Assembly (NCBI RefSeq): GCF_000973725.1
Contig: NZ_CP009621.1
Location: 4,457,001-4,521,000 of the forward strand
Source of the DNA: Pontibacter korlensis
GTDB taxonomy: Bacteria; Bacteroidota; Bacteroidia; Cytophagales; Hymenobacteraceae
Direction of reading: 5' to 3'
DNA length: 64,000 nt
Below are positions 43,257 through 51,974 of the stretch, piece by piece. The position numbers were made by a program, and so were the translations under genes. The stretch's first letter is position 1. Every line of letters starts with the position of its first letter. Below the pieces are notes generated by a model. The model made no database searches and had not been told where the DNA came from. It worked only from the letters and a program-made list of their open reading frames with translations.

Positions 43257-44042
43257 CTACTCTGCTTTCTTAAGCTTTTGCACTTCCTTCTGCAGGTCAA
43301 GCACTATACTTGACAGTTTATCAAGAGACAGATCTGCTATAGGGAAAGTGGAGCTTATGTATGATTTTGCTTCCCAGATTTCCAGCACATCCTCAACGTG
43401 TACCTCATATGGAGAATACACTGGGTTGTCAGAATGCAGGCGAAGCGTAGAAGCATCCTTAATCTTATTGAAGATACGCTTGAATACAACTCCTTCTTTC
43501 TGGCTAACAATGATGCAAGGCGTTCCGTCTTTTATCTGGCTCCAATCCTCGATAAAGCGGCCGACAATTACAGTACCAGAAGCTATAGGAAGCATTGAAT
43601 CGCCACTTATTTCAAAAGCTCGGTATGTTCCGCCACTACCAAGCATCGGTAATCGGAAGCGAGGCAGCTCCTCTATAAATTCAGCATCAGCATAACCATT
43701 TAAATAGCCTGCACTTGCCTTGTAAGGCACCAGCTCAATATTCTCTTTCTCCTGTTCATTAACAGTAATAGCCAATACCCTCAGGTTACCGCCGCTTGCC
43801 TTGCCAGAACCATCTACAGTATTCGCTGCACCTTCTTTTACTATATCACGTGTCACCAAATCATCGAGCGAAATCTGAAACAATTTGGCTACATTAACCA
43901 GTGTACTCAGCTTCGGCTCAGCCCTGCCTTCTTCGTACGCTCCCACTAAGGAACGCTTTATATCCAGCTTCTCTGCAAGCTGTGCCTGCGTTAAACCTGC
44001 GTGCTTGCGCAAATGCCTGATATTAGATGTTACTAACTGCAT
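43257..44042 (-). CDS. XRE-type repressor with S24 (LexA-like) peptidase domain
   Basis: A 261-residue regulator: N-terminal helix-turn-helix (LTQAQLAEKLDIKRSLVGAYEEGRA, about 17-41), linker, and a LexA/CI-type peptidase domain with Ser149 in ISGDSMLPI and Lys188 in GVVFKRI. An Ala111-Gly112 pair in KASAGYLNG sits where LexA-like repressors cut themselves, so RecA-stimulated self-cleavage is plausible. A Leu/Lys-rich C-terminal helix follows. Upstream are paired CTAAC/GTTAG repeats that look like its operators. No phage genes surround it, so it is probably a cellular stress regulator rather than a prophage repressor. Confidence 0.88.
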   Translation of the reverse strand: MQLVTSNIRHLRKHAGLTQAQLAEKLDIKRSLVGAYEEGRAEPKLSTLVNVAKLFQISLDDLVTRDIVKEGAANTVDGSGKASGGNLRVLAITVNEQEKENIELVPYKASAGYLNGYADAEFIEELPRFRLPMLGSGGTYRAFEISGDSMLPIASGTVIVGRFIEDWSQIKDGTPCIIVSQKEGVVFKRIFNKIKDASTLRLHSDNPVYSPYEVHVEDVLEIWEAKSYISSTFPIADLSLDKLSSIVLDLQKEVQKLKKAE

Positions 44043-44596
44043 AGTAGCTCCTCCTTTTTTATATATGCCGCCATTATATAGCTGCTCGCGGTAAAGCTAA
44101 CAAAAAATTAGCAACAATACTAACATAGTTAGCAGAATATGCTTTTATGGGATAAATGTGATTAATCTTTATTAGTGATATAATTTAACATTTCTAACAA
44201 AATTCATATTAGTTAAAATAATGCAATTTTTTATTAACGCAGCACTGCACCAAAATTTTGAAATATGTTTTTAAAGCATGACTTTTAGCCCTTAAACAAC
44301 AACAATCAACAAGAGGGAATATTTAATTTGTAACACTACTACATCTCCACATACTTTAAGCTAATTCAGAATTGTCCTATGCTCATAGGTACTATTCTAT
44401 GAAATGAACAGAATTTAGTGTCTGAACAGCATTCTTATGCCTGTTTTAGAACGAATCAAAGCCTCAAATCAAAAAAATCAGCAAAAGAAGATAGCAGTAG
44501 TGAACTTTTCAAATAAACCACGGGTTACGAAATTCAAAAAATTAGGTTTCATAATTAACTAACAAAAATCCCCCTATTACTTAATCTTTACCTGCT
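44043..44596. other. Long AT-rich intergenic region before the S8 protease gene
   Basis: About 550 bases between divergent genes. The first 100 carry the operator-like repeats of the XRE gene. The rest is AT-rich with no reading frame I would support and no full -7 match; TATGTTTT at 44264-44271 is the nearest. A long 5' leader of the protease mRNA or a small RNA could lie here, but I see no hairpin with a T run. Confidence 0.5.
44096..44132. promoter_or_regulatory. Paired operator-like repeats upstream of the XRE-S24 gene
   Basis: GCTAAC-N6-TTAGC-like repeat at 44096-44112 and the palindrome CTAACATAGTTAG at 44120-44132, centres 22 bases apart, two helical turns. A further half-site pair (CTAAC...GTTAA) lies near 44193-44216. 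The spacing and place, 54-90 bases before the start codon, suit autoregulation by the XRE protein; binding is inferred. Confidence 0.5.
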
Positions 44597-46054
44597 ATGA
44601 TCATGAAGCGTACCCTCAAGCATTCGGTGGCACTTGCTACTTTCGCTGCTGCAATCGCCCTTACTGGCTGTCAAAAAGAAGAATTGATGGAAACACAATT
44701 TGCTGAACCGCAAGCTTCTTTCTCTTCTCTGAACGGACAGGCTATTGAAGGCCAGTACATCGTTGTATTTAAAAACAGCGGTGCCAGTGTTAAAGGCAAC
44801 AACAGCTTTTCTGCCACTAAAGTAGAGGCAGCTCGCATCCGTGAGCGAGCATTAGGTGCATCAAAAATTAGCGCCTCTGATGTTTCACAGGTATATGAGG
44901 GGGTAGTTAATGGCTTTGCAGCAAGACTAACGCCTGATCAGCTAAGTGCGCTTCGTAATAACCCAGATGTGGCTTATGTAGAGCAAGACCGTATTATTAC
45001 CTTGGCTCCAAAATGGACTGACACTGAGACTACTTCAACTAAAGGAAACAAAGGCGGAGGCGGTGGTTCCACTGAAACTTCAGGAGGAACAACAACTAAA
45101 GGTGGTGGCAAAAAAACAACTGAGCCTGCACCAGAGCCAGAACCTACTGAGCCTGCTCCTACAGAACCAGCGCCTTCTGAGCCAACTCCTACAGAGCCAG
45201 CACCAACTGAGCCAGCACCAACTGAGCCGGCACCAACTGAGCCGGCACCAACTGAGCCGGCACCTGCTTATGCAGCTCTTACACCTCTTGCAGGCGAAAC
45301 AATTCCATGGAATATCGAGCGTGTAGGCTATGGCGACGGTACAGGTAAGACAGTTTGGGTTATTGACTCAGGTATTGACACGGATCACCCAGACTTGAAT
45401 GTTGACGTAGAGAGAAGCTTCTCCTTTATCTATGGCAACCCTTCTATTGAAGATGGCTTTGGTCATGGTACTTCAGTATCAGGTATTATTGCCGCTAAAA
45501 ACAACGGTACAGGTATGATTGGTGTAGCTGCTAACGCTACCATAGTTGCCCTTCGTGTATTTGATGATGCTGGTGCAGGTTCTGTATCTAGAGCAATCTC
45601 TGCTGTAAACTACGTGATCAGCAATGCAAAACCAGGTGACGTAGTAAATATGAGCCTTGGTAGCGGCATCTCTTCTACGCTGGACAATGCCGTATTAACT
45701 GCATCTGAAAAAGGTATCCTGTTCTCTTTGGCAGCTGGTAACAGCGGTGTTGATTGCTCAGGTACATCTCCGGCTCGTGTTAATGCTCCGGGTGTATACA
45801 CAGTATCTGCCATGGACATCTACGGCAAACTGTGGTCTTCATCTAACTTCGGTGCAGGTGTAGATTTCTCAGCCCCAGGTGTAGGCGTAACTACCACCAC
45901 TAAAAATGGTAGCTTCGGCACAGGCCACTATGGTACGTCAGTAGCAGCTCCACACGTGGCAGGTGTACTTCTTCTTCGCGGTGAGGTAATGACTCAAGGC
46001 TACATCACTGGTGACAAGGACTCAACTCCAGATCCAATCGCTTCTCTGAAATAG
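44597..46054 (+). CDS. S8 family serine protease, lipoprotein
   Basis: A 485-residue subtilase. Order: lipobox ALTGC (Cys25), I9-type inhibitor propeptide (about 50-135, EGQYIVVFKN to NNPDVAYVEQD), a Gly/Thr-rich and then Pro-Thr-Glu repeat linker (about 143-223), and the catalytic domain with Asp257 (VWVIDSGID), His290 (GFGHGTSVSG), Asn382 (AAGNSG) and Ser448 (GTSVAAPHVAG). The lipid anchor and stiff linker would hold the protease away from the membrane, perhaps on the cell surface. All catalytic residues are present. The second ATG (44603) is an equal start candidate. An IS begins 26 bases after the stop. Confidence 0.93.
   Translation: MIMKRTLKHSVALATFAAAIALTGCQKEELMETQFAEPQASFSSLNGQAIEGQYIVVFKNSGASVKGNNSFSATKVEAARIRERALGASKISASDVSQVYEGVVNGFAARLTPDQLSALRNNPDVAYVEQDRIITLAPKWTDTETTSTKGNKGGGGGSTETSGGTTTKGGGKKTTEPAPEPEPTEPAPTEPAPSEPTPTEPAPTEPAPTEPAPTEPAPTEPAPAYAALTPLAGETIPWNIERVGYGDGTGKTVWVIDSGIDTDHPDLNVDVERSFSFIYGNPSIEDGFGHGTSVSGIIAAKNNGTGMIGVAANATIVALRVFDDAGAGSVSRAISAVNYVISNAKPGDVVNMSLGSGISSTLDNAVLTASEKGILFSLAAGNSGVDCSGTSPARVNAPGVYTVSAMDIYGKLWSSSNFGAGVDFSAPGVGVTTTTKNGSFGTGHYGTSVAAPHVAGVLLLRGEVMTQGYITGDKDSTPDPIASLK
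45122..45270 (+). repeat. In-frame 15-bp tandem repeats coding (P-T-E-P-A)n
   Basis: Some nine to ten copies of a 15-base unit such as GAGCCGGCACCAACT encode the TEPAP linker of the protease. The last five copies are near identical, the earlier ones more diverged, as expected of slippage-driven growth from the 3' side. Copy number may vary between strains. Confidence 0.85.
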
Positions 46055-46079
46055 TTTTAACTACTTTGGTTGGATTATA

Positions 46080-47879
46080 AAAGAAGAGGGTGTCCTAAAA
46101 GGGCGCCCTCTTTGCGTTTATCCGGTTGCTATTGTTTTTCAGGCGGCCAATTGGAAATCGGCGGCTCTAGGGCTGAAAAAGGCGAAAAGATGATCCAGCA
46201 GCCCGCCAGCGGCCCCACCTGGCTGCTCGTGTGGGCGCAAAAGGCCAGCAGCGGCCCTTTCCAGCGCCTCTTCAAAGGCCTTAACGCCTTTTCGGGCAAT
46301 TTTGCGCAGGTTATGGGCCACAGCGGCCAGGCCAAAGTCCACCTCGGCTTTGGCCAGCGTGCGCAACCTAAAGCGGGTGAAGCGGTTGTTGCTCTTGACC
46401 TGCCCAAACACGGCCTCGGGCTCAATGGCCCTTTGCTTGCGGTGGCGCACCCCCTCCTCGCTCAACAGTAGCTCCCGGGCCTTTGCCTTCAGGCGCTGGA
46501 GCCGGTGGTTGACCTCGATGACTCTGTTGCCCTTGCCCCTGAAGCACTGCCCTCTTAAGGGGCAACTCTCGCACCGGCGGGCCTGGTAGCGGCTCACCTG
46601 CGAGACATAACCCAAGTCAGATGTACGCTCGTACTGGCCCACCTGCTCCAGCCGCTGGCCCATGGGGCAGACGAAGAAGTCCTCCTGCTGGTTATAGTAC
46701 AGGTTAAGCGGATGGAAGATGTCATTTCGGAACTTGCGCTTCTGCTCTTGATGGAAGTAGTTGTACTTGACATAGGCCTGGATCTGCTTATCCTCGAGCC
46801 AGGCGTAGTTCTGCTCCGAGCCGTAGCCGGCGTCGGCCACCACTTCTTTTGACTGCTGCTGGTAATGCTCCTGGAACTGCTGTAGGTGGGCAATCAGGGT
46901 GGCCGTGTCGCCCGGCCGCTGGTGCAAAGAGAAGTTGGTGATCAGCTGGTTCTCCGAGCTGATCTGCACGTTGTAGGCCGGCTTCAGCTGCCCGTTCTTC
47001 ATGTGGTCTTCTTTCATCCGCATGAAGGTGGCGTCCTCGTCTGTTTTGCTATAGCTGTTCCTGTCACCGAGCTTCTCTAACTGCTCCTCGTATTTTTGTA
47101 GTCGCGGCAGGTGCTCTTTTTCCAGTTTGGCCACCTGCTTGCGGGCTTTCTTGTCCAGCTCAGCCACGTGCTCGTTGAGCTTTTGAATCTCCTCTTTGAG
47201 CCGGTGGGCGTCCACCTTCTCGGGCAGCCGCTCCTGGGGCGCTTTCCTGTCTTCTTTGATGGCCTGGCCGATGTCACAGAGCACGCTGCGGATCTTCCGC
47301 TCCAGCTTTTCTTTGTTCTTCTCCACTGAGCCCCGCCACACGAAAGTATAGCGATTGGCGGCTGCCTCTATCTTGGTGCCGTCCACGTACTGGGTCTCGA
47401 GGCTCACATACTCCAACCGGTGCATCAGGCGCACCACCTGGGCGAAGAGCTCCTGGACCTGGTTTTTGAGGCGACGGCTTCTAAAGTCATTGATGGTGCG
47501 GAAGTCGGGGGTGCTGCCGCCCGAGAGCCACATGAAGTGGATGTTCTCTTCCAGGGCCCGGGCAATGCGGCGGCAGGAATAGATGTTGTTCAGGTAAGCG
47601 TAGAAGAGCACTTTCAAGAGCATCCGTGGGTGGTAGCTGCTCGTGCCCCCGCCTTTATAGGTGGCTATGATGCGGTCGATGTTGAGCTCATCGACCACCC
47701 GGTCCACGAGCCGCACCGGGTGGCCTTCCGGGATGCGGTCTCCGATGCTTTGGGGGAACAGGACCACCTGGTGGCCCGGCTGCTCCTTGAAAACAACGTT
47801 GCGCCTTTTCATGCCTACTAAAATAGCAAAAGGCGAATAAATGAAAAAGGGACTGCCCTTTTTGGACAGCCCCTTCTTT
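46080..47879 (-). mobile_element. IS1182-family insertion sequence, about 1.8 kb
   Basis: Ends are imperfect inverted repeats of about 33 bases (AAAGAAGAGGGTGTCC on the left against AAAGAAGGGGCTGTCC read inward from the right). Each end also folds on itself into a hairpin with a flanking T run. One transposase fills the element. It lies between the convergent protease and recQ genes; no clear target duplication is visible. Confidence 0.8.
46139..47812 (-). CDS. IS1182-family transposase
   Basis: A 557-residue DDE transposase. It has the N-terminal DUF772-like domain (GHPVRLVDRVVDELN to STPDFRTINDFR), the first Asp in TQYVDGTKIEAAANRY, the second in VVADAGYGSEQNY, a Cys-rich zinc-like insert (CESCPLRGQCF), and the Glu region AIEPEAVFGQVKSNNRF. 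The ATG at 47812 is preferred; the longer frame to 47980 reaches into recQ. The frame is intact, so the element could be mobile. Confidence 0.9.
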   Translation of the reverse strand: MKRRNVVFKEQPGHQVVLFPQSIGDRIPEGHPVRLVDRVVDELNIDRIIATYKGGGTSSYHPRMLLKVLFYAYLNNIYSCRRIARALEENIHFMWLSGGSTPDFRTINDFRSRRLKNQVQELFAQVVRLMHRLEYVSLETQYVDGTKIEAAANRYTFVWRGSVEKNKEKLERKIRSVLCDIGQAIKEDRKAPQERLPEKVDAHRLKEEIQKLNEHVAELDKKARKQVAKLEKEHLPRLQKYEEQLEKLGDRNSYSKTDEDATFMRMKEDHMKNGQLKPAYNVQISSENQLITNFSLHQRPGDTATLIAHLQQFQEHYQQQSKEVVADAGYGSEQNYAWLEDKQIQAYVKYNYFHQEQKRKFRNDIFHPLNLYYNQQEDFFVCPMGQRLEQVGQYERTSDLGYVSQVSRYQARRCESCPLRGQCFRGKGNRVIEVNHRLQRLKAKARELLLSEEGVRHRKQRAIEPEAVFGQVKSNNRFTRFRLRTLAKAEVDFGLAAVAHNLRKIARKGVKAFEEALERAAAGLLRPHEQPGGAAGGLLDHLFAFFSPRAADFQLAA

Positions 47880-47900
47880 GTTTTAGTGATATTATGCTCC

Positions 47901-50048
47901 TTACCAGGTATGCTCTTTCTTGAAGATAGAGATGGACAGCCTGATCTTGTAATATTCGTACTGCTCTCCAAGAGCTTCAAACAAGTCTTTTAATTTAGCT
48001 TCAGCCCCTAGTTTAGAGATAGCTTTGGATATAGCCTTGTATTCTGTTTTACTAACGTATCTCGACAGGTCTACATCATAGCCCTGCTCATATAGAGTGG
48101 CCAGGTGGGAGAAGACGGTTACAGGATTGAGACTACGCTCTTTGGCAACAAGTTCTACACTATACCCTTTCTGTAATAGCTCCAATGTTGCCAGGTGCGT
48201 TGCTCCTTTAATCTTGTTCCCCTTATTCTGTTCCCCATTAATGAAATCGATAATTTCGGTAATGAAGGCATCGCCATATCGTTCATACTTCTGTGCGCCT
48301 ACACCTGATATAGCCAACATAGCAATTTTATTTGTAGGTCGCTCAGCAGCCATTTCCTGCAAAGTGGTATCAGTAAAAATAACATAAGGCGGCACTCCAT
48401 ACTCATCAGCCAAACCTTTACGAAGCGTACGCAGCTTTTCGAAAAGTGCATCCTTAATTAGCTCCCGCTTCGGACGAGCTTTCACAGCTGGCTCTTCCTG
48501 CTTCACTTCCTCAAACTTCACAAGCTGCACCTTTCGGCCATCAAACAAAACCTGTCGGCTTTGTTCTGTCAATTTCAAGGAATAGCCTTGGTCATAGGCC
48601 ATTTCAATCAGGCCCTCGTTCAGCATCTGGTGCAGGTAGCGATTCCAGTCCAAAGTGCTTACCTCACGCCCGGCACCATATGTTTTTATCTTATCAAGAC
48701 CTGCCTGCAACACTTGTGCATTGCGGGCACCACGCAATACATCGACCAGCAAGCTCATGTTGGCGCGTTCCTGAGTACGGGCTATGGCAGAGAGAGCTTT
48801 TTGGGCTATGACAGTACCATCGAACCGGGTAGGCGGATTCCGGCAGATATCACAGTTGCCACAGTCCTTTTCCATAGTCTCTCCAAAGTACTGTAGCAGT
48901 ATACGACGCCGACAGGCAGCAGCCTCAGCGAACTGCTGCATCCGTTCCAGCTTTACCAGCTGGAGCTCCGTCTGTGCTTCATTCTGGCCTTCCTGTAGCA
49001 TGCTGCGCATGTTCATCACGTCAGCATAACTATAAAACAGTAAGGCATCAGACTTCGCTCCATCCCTACCGGCACGGCCTATCTCCTGGTAATACCCTTC
49101 AATGTTTTTAGGCAGGTTGTAGTGAATTACCCAGCGCACATTCGATTTGTCGATTCCCATTCCAAACGCGATGGTGGCACAAACAATCTGCACATCATCG
49201 TTCAGAAAGTCTTCCTGCGCCTTAGCCCGCTGGTTGGCCGACATGCCCGCATGGTAAAAGGTCGCATCAAAGCCGCTTCGCTTCAGTTTATCAGCAAGAC
49301 TTTCTGTGGCTTTACGGCTAAGGCAATAGATGATCCCTGGCTGGTTCTGCCGGCGCATTAGAAAATCAGTGATTCTGTTGAATCGGTCACGACCCGGCTT
49401 CACCATCAGGTTGATGTTAGGTCTATCGAAAGAAGCAACATACACCTGCGGGTTTCGCAGGTAAAGCTGCTCCTGAATATCTTTTTGTGTAAGCCTATCC
49501 GCAGTAGCGGTTAGAGCAATAACCGGAATGTCAGAGAACTGCTGCTTGAGTGCTTTCAACTGCGTGTACTCCGGACGGAAATCATGTCCCCAGGAAGAAA
49601 TACAGTGCGCTTCATCTACGGCAAAAAGAGAGATTTTTACACGGCGAAGAAATGCCATGAAGCCAGAAGAAAGAAGCTTCTCGGGAGATACGTATAATAG
49701 TTTCAGTTTTCCTTCCAGGCACTGATTCTCTATTCGATACTGCTGCTCGGCAGTTTGTGAGCTATTGATATATGCCGCAGGTATACCATTCGCCAAAAGC
49801 GCCTCTACCTGGTCTTTCATCAGAGCAATCAGCGGGGAAACCACCACACACATGCCCGGTAGTACGATAGCCGGCACTTGGTAGCAAACAGACTTCCCTC
49901 CTCCTGTAGGCATCAGCACCACCACATCTTTTCCCTGCAGCACCCCATCAATGATTTGCTCCTGCATGGGGCGAAACTGCTCATACCCGAAGTATAACTT
50001 TAAGGCTTCTCTGGCCTCACGAATAGTCACCATACTTTGATTCTCCAT
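47901..50048 (-). CDS. recQ: ATP-dependent DNA helicase RecQ
   Basis: A 3'-5' helicase for recombination and fork repair. The 715-residue protein shows Walker A MPTGGGKSVCYQ, DEAH box (VDEAHCISSWGHDFRPEY), motifs V-VI (ATIAFGMGIDKSNVRWVIHYNLP, YYQEIGRAGRDG), the RecQ zinc site (ACRRR then CGNCDICRNPP), winged helix, and an HRDC domain (ALFEKLRTLRKGLADEYG). It ends in an extra helix-turn-helix-like region (GYSVELVAKERSLNPVTVFSHLATL), as in Bacillus and Bacteroidota RecQ. Complete. Confidence 0.95.
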   Translation of the reverse strand: MENQSMVTIREAREALKLYFGYEQFRPMQEQIIDGVLQGKDVVVLMPTGGGKSVCYQVPAIVLPGMCVVVSPLIALMKDQVEALLANGIPAAYINSSQTAEQQYRIENQCLEGKLKLLYVSPEKLLSSGFMAFLRRVKISLFAVDEAHCISSWGHDFRPEYTQLKALKQQFSDIPVIALTATADRLTQKDIQEQLYLRNPQVYVASFDRPNINLMVKPGRDRFNRITDFLMRRQNQPGIIYCLSRKATESLADKLKRSGFDATFYHAGMSANQRAKAQEDFLNDDVQIVCATIAFGMGIDKSNVRWVIHYNLPKNIEGYYQEIGRAGRDGAKSDALLFYSYADVMNMRSMLQEGQNEAQTELQLVKLERMQQFAEAAACRRRILLQYFGETMEKDCGNCDICRNPPTRFDGTVIAQKALSAIARTQERANMSLLVDVLRGARNAQVLQAGLDKIKTYGAGREVSTLDWNRYLHQMLNEGLIEMAYDQGYSLKLTEQSRQVLFDGRKVQLVKFEEVKQEEPAVKARPKRELIKDALFEKLRTLRKGLADEYGVPPYVIFTDTTLQEMAAERPTNKIAMLAISGVGAQKYERYGDAFITEIIDFINGEQNKGNKIKGATHLATLELLQKGYSVELVAKERSLNPVTVFSHLATLYEQGYDVDLSRYVSKTEYKAISKAISKLGAEAKLKDLFEALGEQYEYYKIRLSISIFKKEHTW

Positions 50049-50204
50049 CAGCAGGACAAGCCTGCTTCTTCTGCATCTCTTTAGCTTTCAAAGATAACCA
50101 TAATGCCTTGCAAATACGAACCTGCACTCTGCTTTAAGTTATTAGGGAACCTAGAGCTAGTGCAGTCGTACCTTAAGCAAAAGAATCAAAACAAAATAAA
50201 AGCT

Positions 50205-50540
50205 ATGAAATCAGAAATAACGAACAACCTGGAACATGTACTGATTAAGTGTGTAACCGCCTGCGAGACCTGCGCCACCATGTGCCTGCAGGAAGATAAT
50301 GTTAAAATGATGGTTCGCTGCATTATGCTAGATCGCGATTGTGCTGACATTTGCGCTTTGACGGCTCGCTTTGTTGCCAGAAACTCAGCACATGCCAAGC
50401 ACGTGATGAAGGAGTGCATAGAAATTTGCCGCTTGTGCGAGGAAGAGTGCCGTAAGCATGAAGCAGAGCACTGCCAGAAATGTGCGGAAGCCTGCAGAGA
50501 ATGTGCAGAGGCTTGCGAGAACTGGATGCAACAGAAATAA
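50205..50540 (+). CDS. Cys-rich four-helix bundle copper-binding protein
   Basis: A 111-residue protein with 16 Cys, spaced along helices (CVTACETCATMC, CIEICRLCEEEC, CQKCAEACRECAEACENW). This is the DUF326/Csp-like four-helix bundle, in which Cys residues line the core and hold many Cu(I) ions. There is no signal peptide, so it would be a cytosolic form. The frame from 50103 has 34 extra codons, but the ATG at 50205 follows an A-rich leader and starts the family fold. No copper exporter or regulator is adjacent. A very strong terminator follows. Confidence 0.88.
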   Translation: MKSEITNNLEHVLIKCVTACETCATMCLQEDNVKMMVRCIMLDRDCADICALTARFVARNSAHAKHVMKECIEICRLCEEECRKHEAEHCQKCAEACRECAEACENWMQQK

Positions 50541-50551
50541 GCAATACAGGT

Positions 50552-50612
50552 GAGTATAAACTCAAAGCGGCGGATCAGGCAATGTCTGATCCGCCGCTTT
50601 GAGTTTATACTC
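50552..50612 (+). terminator. 27-bp perfect stem terminator-like inverted repeat
   Basis: Two 27-base arms (50552-50578 and 50586-50612) are exact complements around a seven-base loop, 11 bases after the copper-protein gene. The stem is far longer than usual. The end of the IS200/IS605 remnant lies within about ten bases of it. Confidence 0.8.
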
Positions 50613-50619
50613 GTGGGAT

Positions 50620-50745
50620 TTGACGTTCCCCCCGCTAAAGCAGGTGGGATTCTTGGGCTACCTCGCTACTGCGACCGTATATCTCCCAAGGTACTGTCTT
50701 CAAAGTCAAGGATTTTGGTTGCATTTTTCTTATTTGTTTCTTATC
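50620..50745 (-). ncRNA. Candidate omega-RNA / right end of the IS605 remnant
   Basis: On the minus strand this stretch reads through GTAGCCCAAGAATCCCACC to GCTTTAGCGGGGGGAACGTC, the pattern found at the 3' end of TnpB elements, where the guide scaffold is encoded and the flank gives the guide. Here it is cut off from tnpB by an IS110 element and tnpB is broken, so it is probably a relic. Confidence 0.4.
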
Positions 50746-50746
50746 T

Positions 50747-51958
50747 TCACTCTACCTGAAAGAGAGCTCCCGGGCCGACTGGTACTGGAAGTTCATCTTG
50801 CGTAGCCCTGGCCTGAGCTGGGGCTATTTCTTTTTCTGCTGTTTCTGGCTGCGTTTCCTGCGTTATTGCGTCTTTGTCAGCTGCGCTGACACCTGAAAGA
50901 GAGGCTCCGGCCTCCTGGATTTGGATGTTATTTTTGGGTTCCGCTGGCTGCTGCCCATAACGTGGATCATAGGCTTCATTCTTGCGCCACAGCGTCCAGA
51001 GCAGCACCAGCAGCTTGCGCTGTACGGCCACATAGGCCTGCATCTTGGTCTTGCCCCTTTTCACGAGCCGTTCGTAGAGAGCCACAAACCGGGGCTCCTG
51101 GAAGCGCACCGCGCTCAGGGCCGGCATGTGCATGGCCCGCCGGATGTGGGCATTGCCCTTCTTAGAGATACGGGTTCTGCCCGCGCGCAGGCCCGACTGG
51201 TGCTCCACCACGTCATAGCCGGCGTAGCTGACCAGCTGCCCCTGCCGCTCGAAGGTGGCAAAGCCGTTGGTCTCAGCCAGCAGCACGGCCACCGTCTTGA
51301 GGCCCACGCCTTTGATGGAGAGCATCTTGTCTACCCGCTCGGCCAGCAGCGGGTCCTGGTAGAGCAGCTCCCCAATAGCCTCTTCCAGCTCCTGGAGGCT
51401 GTTTTCGAGCACTCGGACCATCTTTTGAAGGTTTCGCTCCACCTGTTTGACCACCAGCGCACCATGGTGCAGGGCATGGAGCTGGTTAAGGCACACGGTG
51501 CGCTGATTGGTAAACTCCTCCAGCTGGCGGGTAAGCAGCCGCAGCTGGTAGATGTTGGGCGAGAGGGGCTGCCAGAGCTCCAGCCGCTGTTCCAGGCCCA
51601 TTTGGGCCAGGCCTCTGGCGTCGATCTTGTCGTTCTTGCTCCTGTGGCCCAGGGCCTGCAGGTAGCGCTTGGCCTTGGTGGGCAATACGACCGAGACCTG
51701 GTAGCCCTGCTGGAAGAGAAACCAGGCCAGCTGCTCGTAGTACACGCCGGTGGCTTCCATCAGCAGGCGCAGCTCTACTTGTGCTGCGCGCTTGCTCTCC
51801 AGCCAGCGCTGCAGCTGTTTAAACCCAGCTGGGGTGTTGGCAAACTTGCGGGTGGCTTTTACCTTCACCCGCCGGTCCATCTCCAGGGTGGAGAAGGTCA
51901 CCTCCAGGGAGTCTTTGCTCACATCAACTCCCACATTCTGGCAGAGTAAATTTTTCAT
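50747..51958 (-). CDS. IS110-family transposase (DEDD)
   Basis: A 403-residue recombinase. The RuvC-like DEDD residues are visible: VGVDVSKDSLEV, LLMEATGVYYE and KNDKIDARGLAQ. The Tnp20 domain has SIKGVGLKTVAVLLAE, the probable nucleophile Ser in LVSYAGYD, and GRTRISKKGNAHIRRAM. A Pro/Ala/Glu-rich tail of about 55 residues extends beyond the usual fold, in which a 13-base motif (ACCTGAAAGAGAG) occurs twice, at 50754 and 50890. Known for the family (IS621): a bridge RNA made from the element programs donor and target sites. Frame intact; a 342-codon frame opposite is a shadow. Confidence 0.9.
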   Translation of the reverse strand: MKNLLCQNVGVDVSKDSLEVTFSTLEMDRRVKVKATRKFANTPAGFKQLQRWLESKRAAQVELRLLMEATGVYYEQLAWFLFQQGYQVSVVLPTKAKRYLQALGHRSKNDKIDARGLAQMGLEQRLELWQPLSPNIYQLRLLTRQLEEFTNQRTVCLNQLHALHHGALVVKQVERNLQKMVRVLENSLQELEEAIGELLYQDPLLAERVDKMLSIKGVGLKTVAVLLAETNGFATFERQGQLVSYAGYDVVEHQSGLRAGRTRISKKGNAHIRRAMHMPALSAVRFQEPRFVALYERLVKRGKTKMQAYVAVQRKLLVLLWTLWRKNEAYDPRYGQQPAEPKNNIQIQEAGASLSGVSAADKDAITQETQPETAEKEIAPAQARATQDELPVPVGPGALFQVE

Positions 51959-51974
51959 AGCGGAAAGGGACTAA

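Noticed and set aside
45063..45326. CRISPR-like short repeats
   Set aside because: The 15-base repeats have no spacers and lie in frame within the protease linker.
50921..51949. 342-codon frame opposite the IS110 transposase
   Set aside because: High-GC mirror of a conserved gene; repetitive Leu/Gln/His composition typical of antisense frames.
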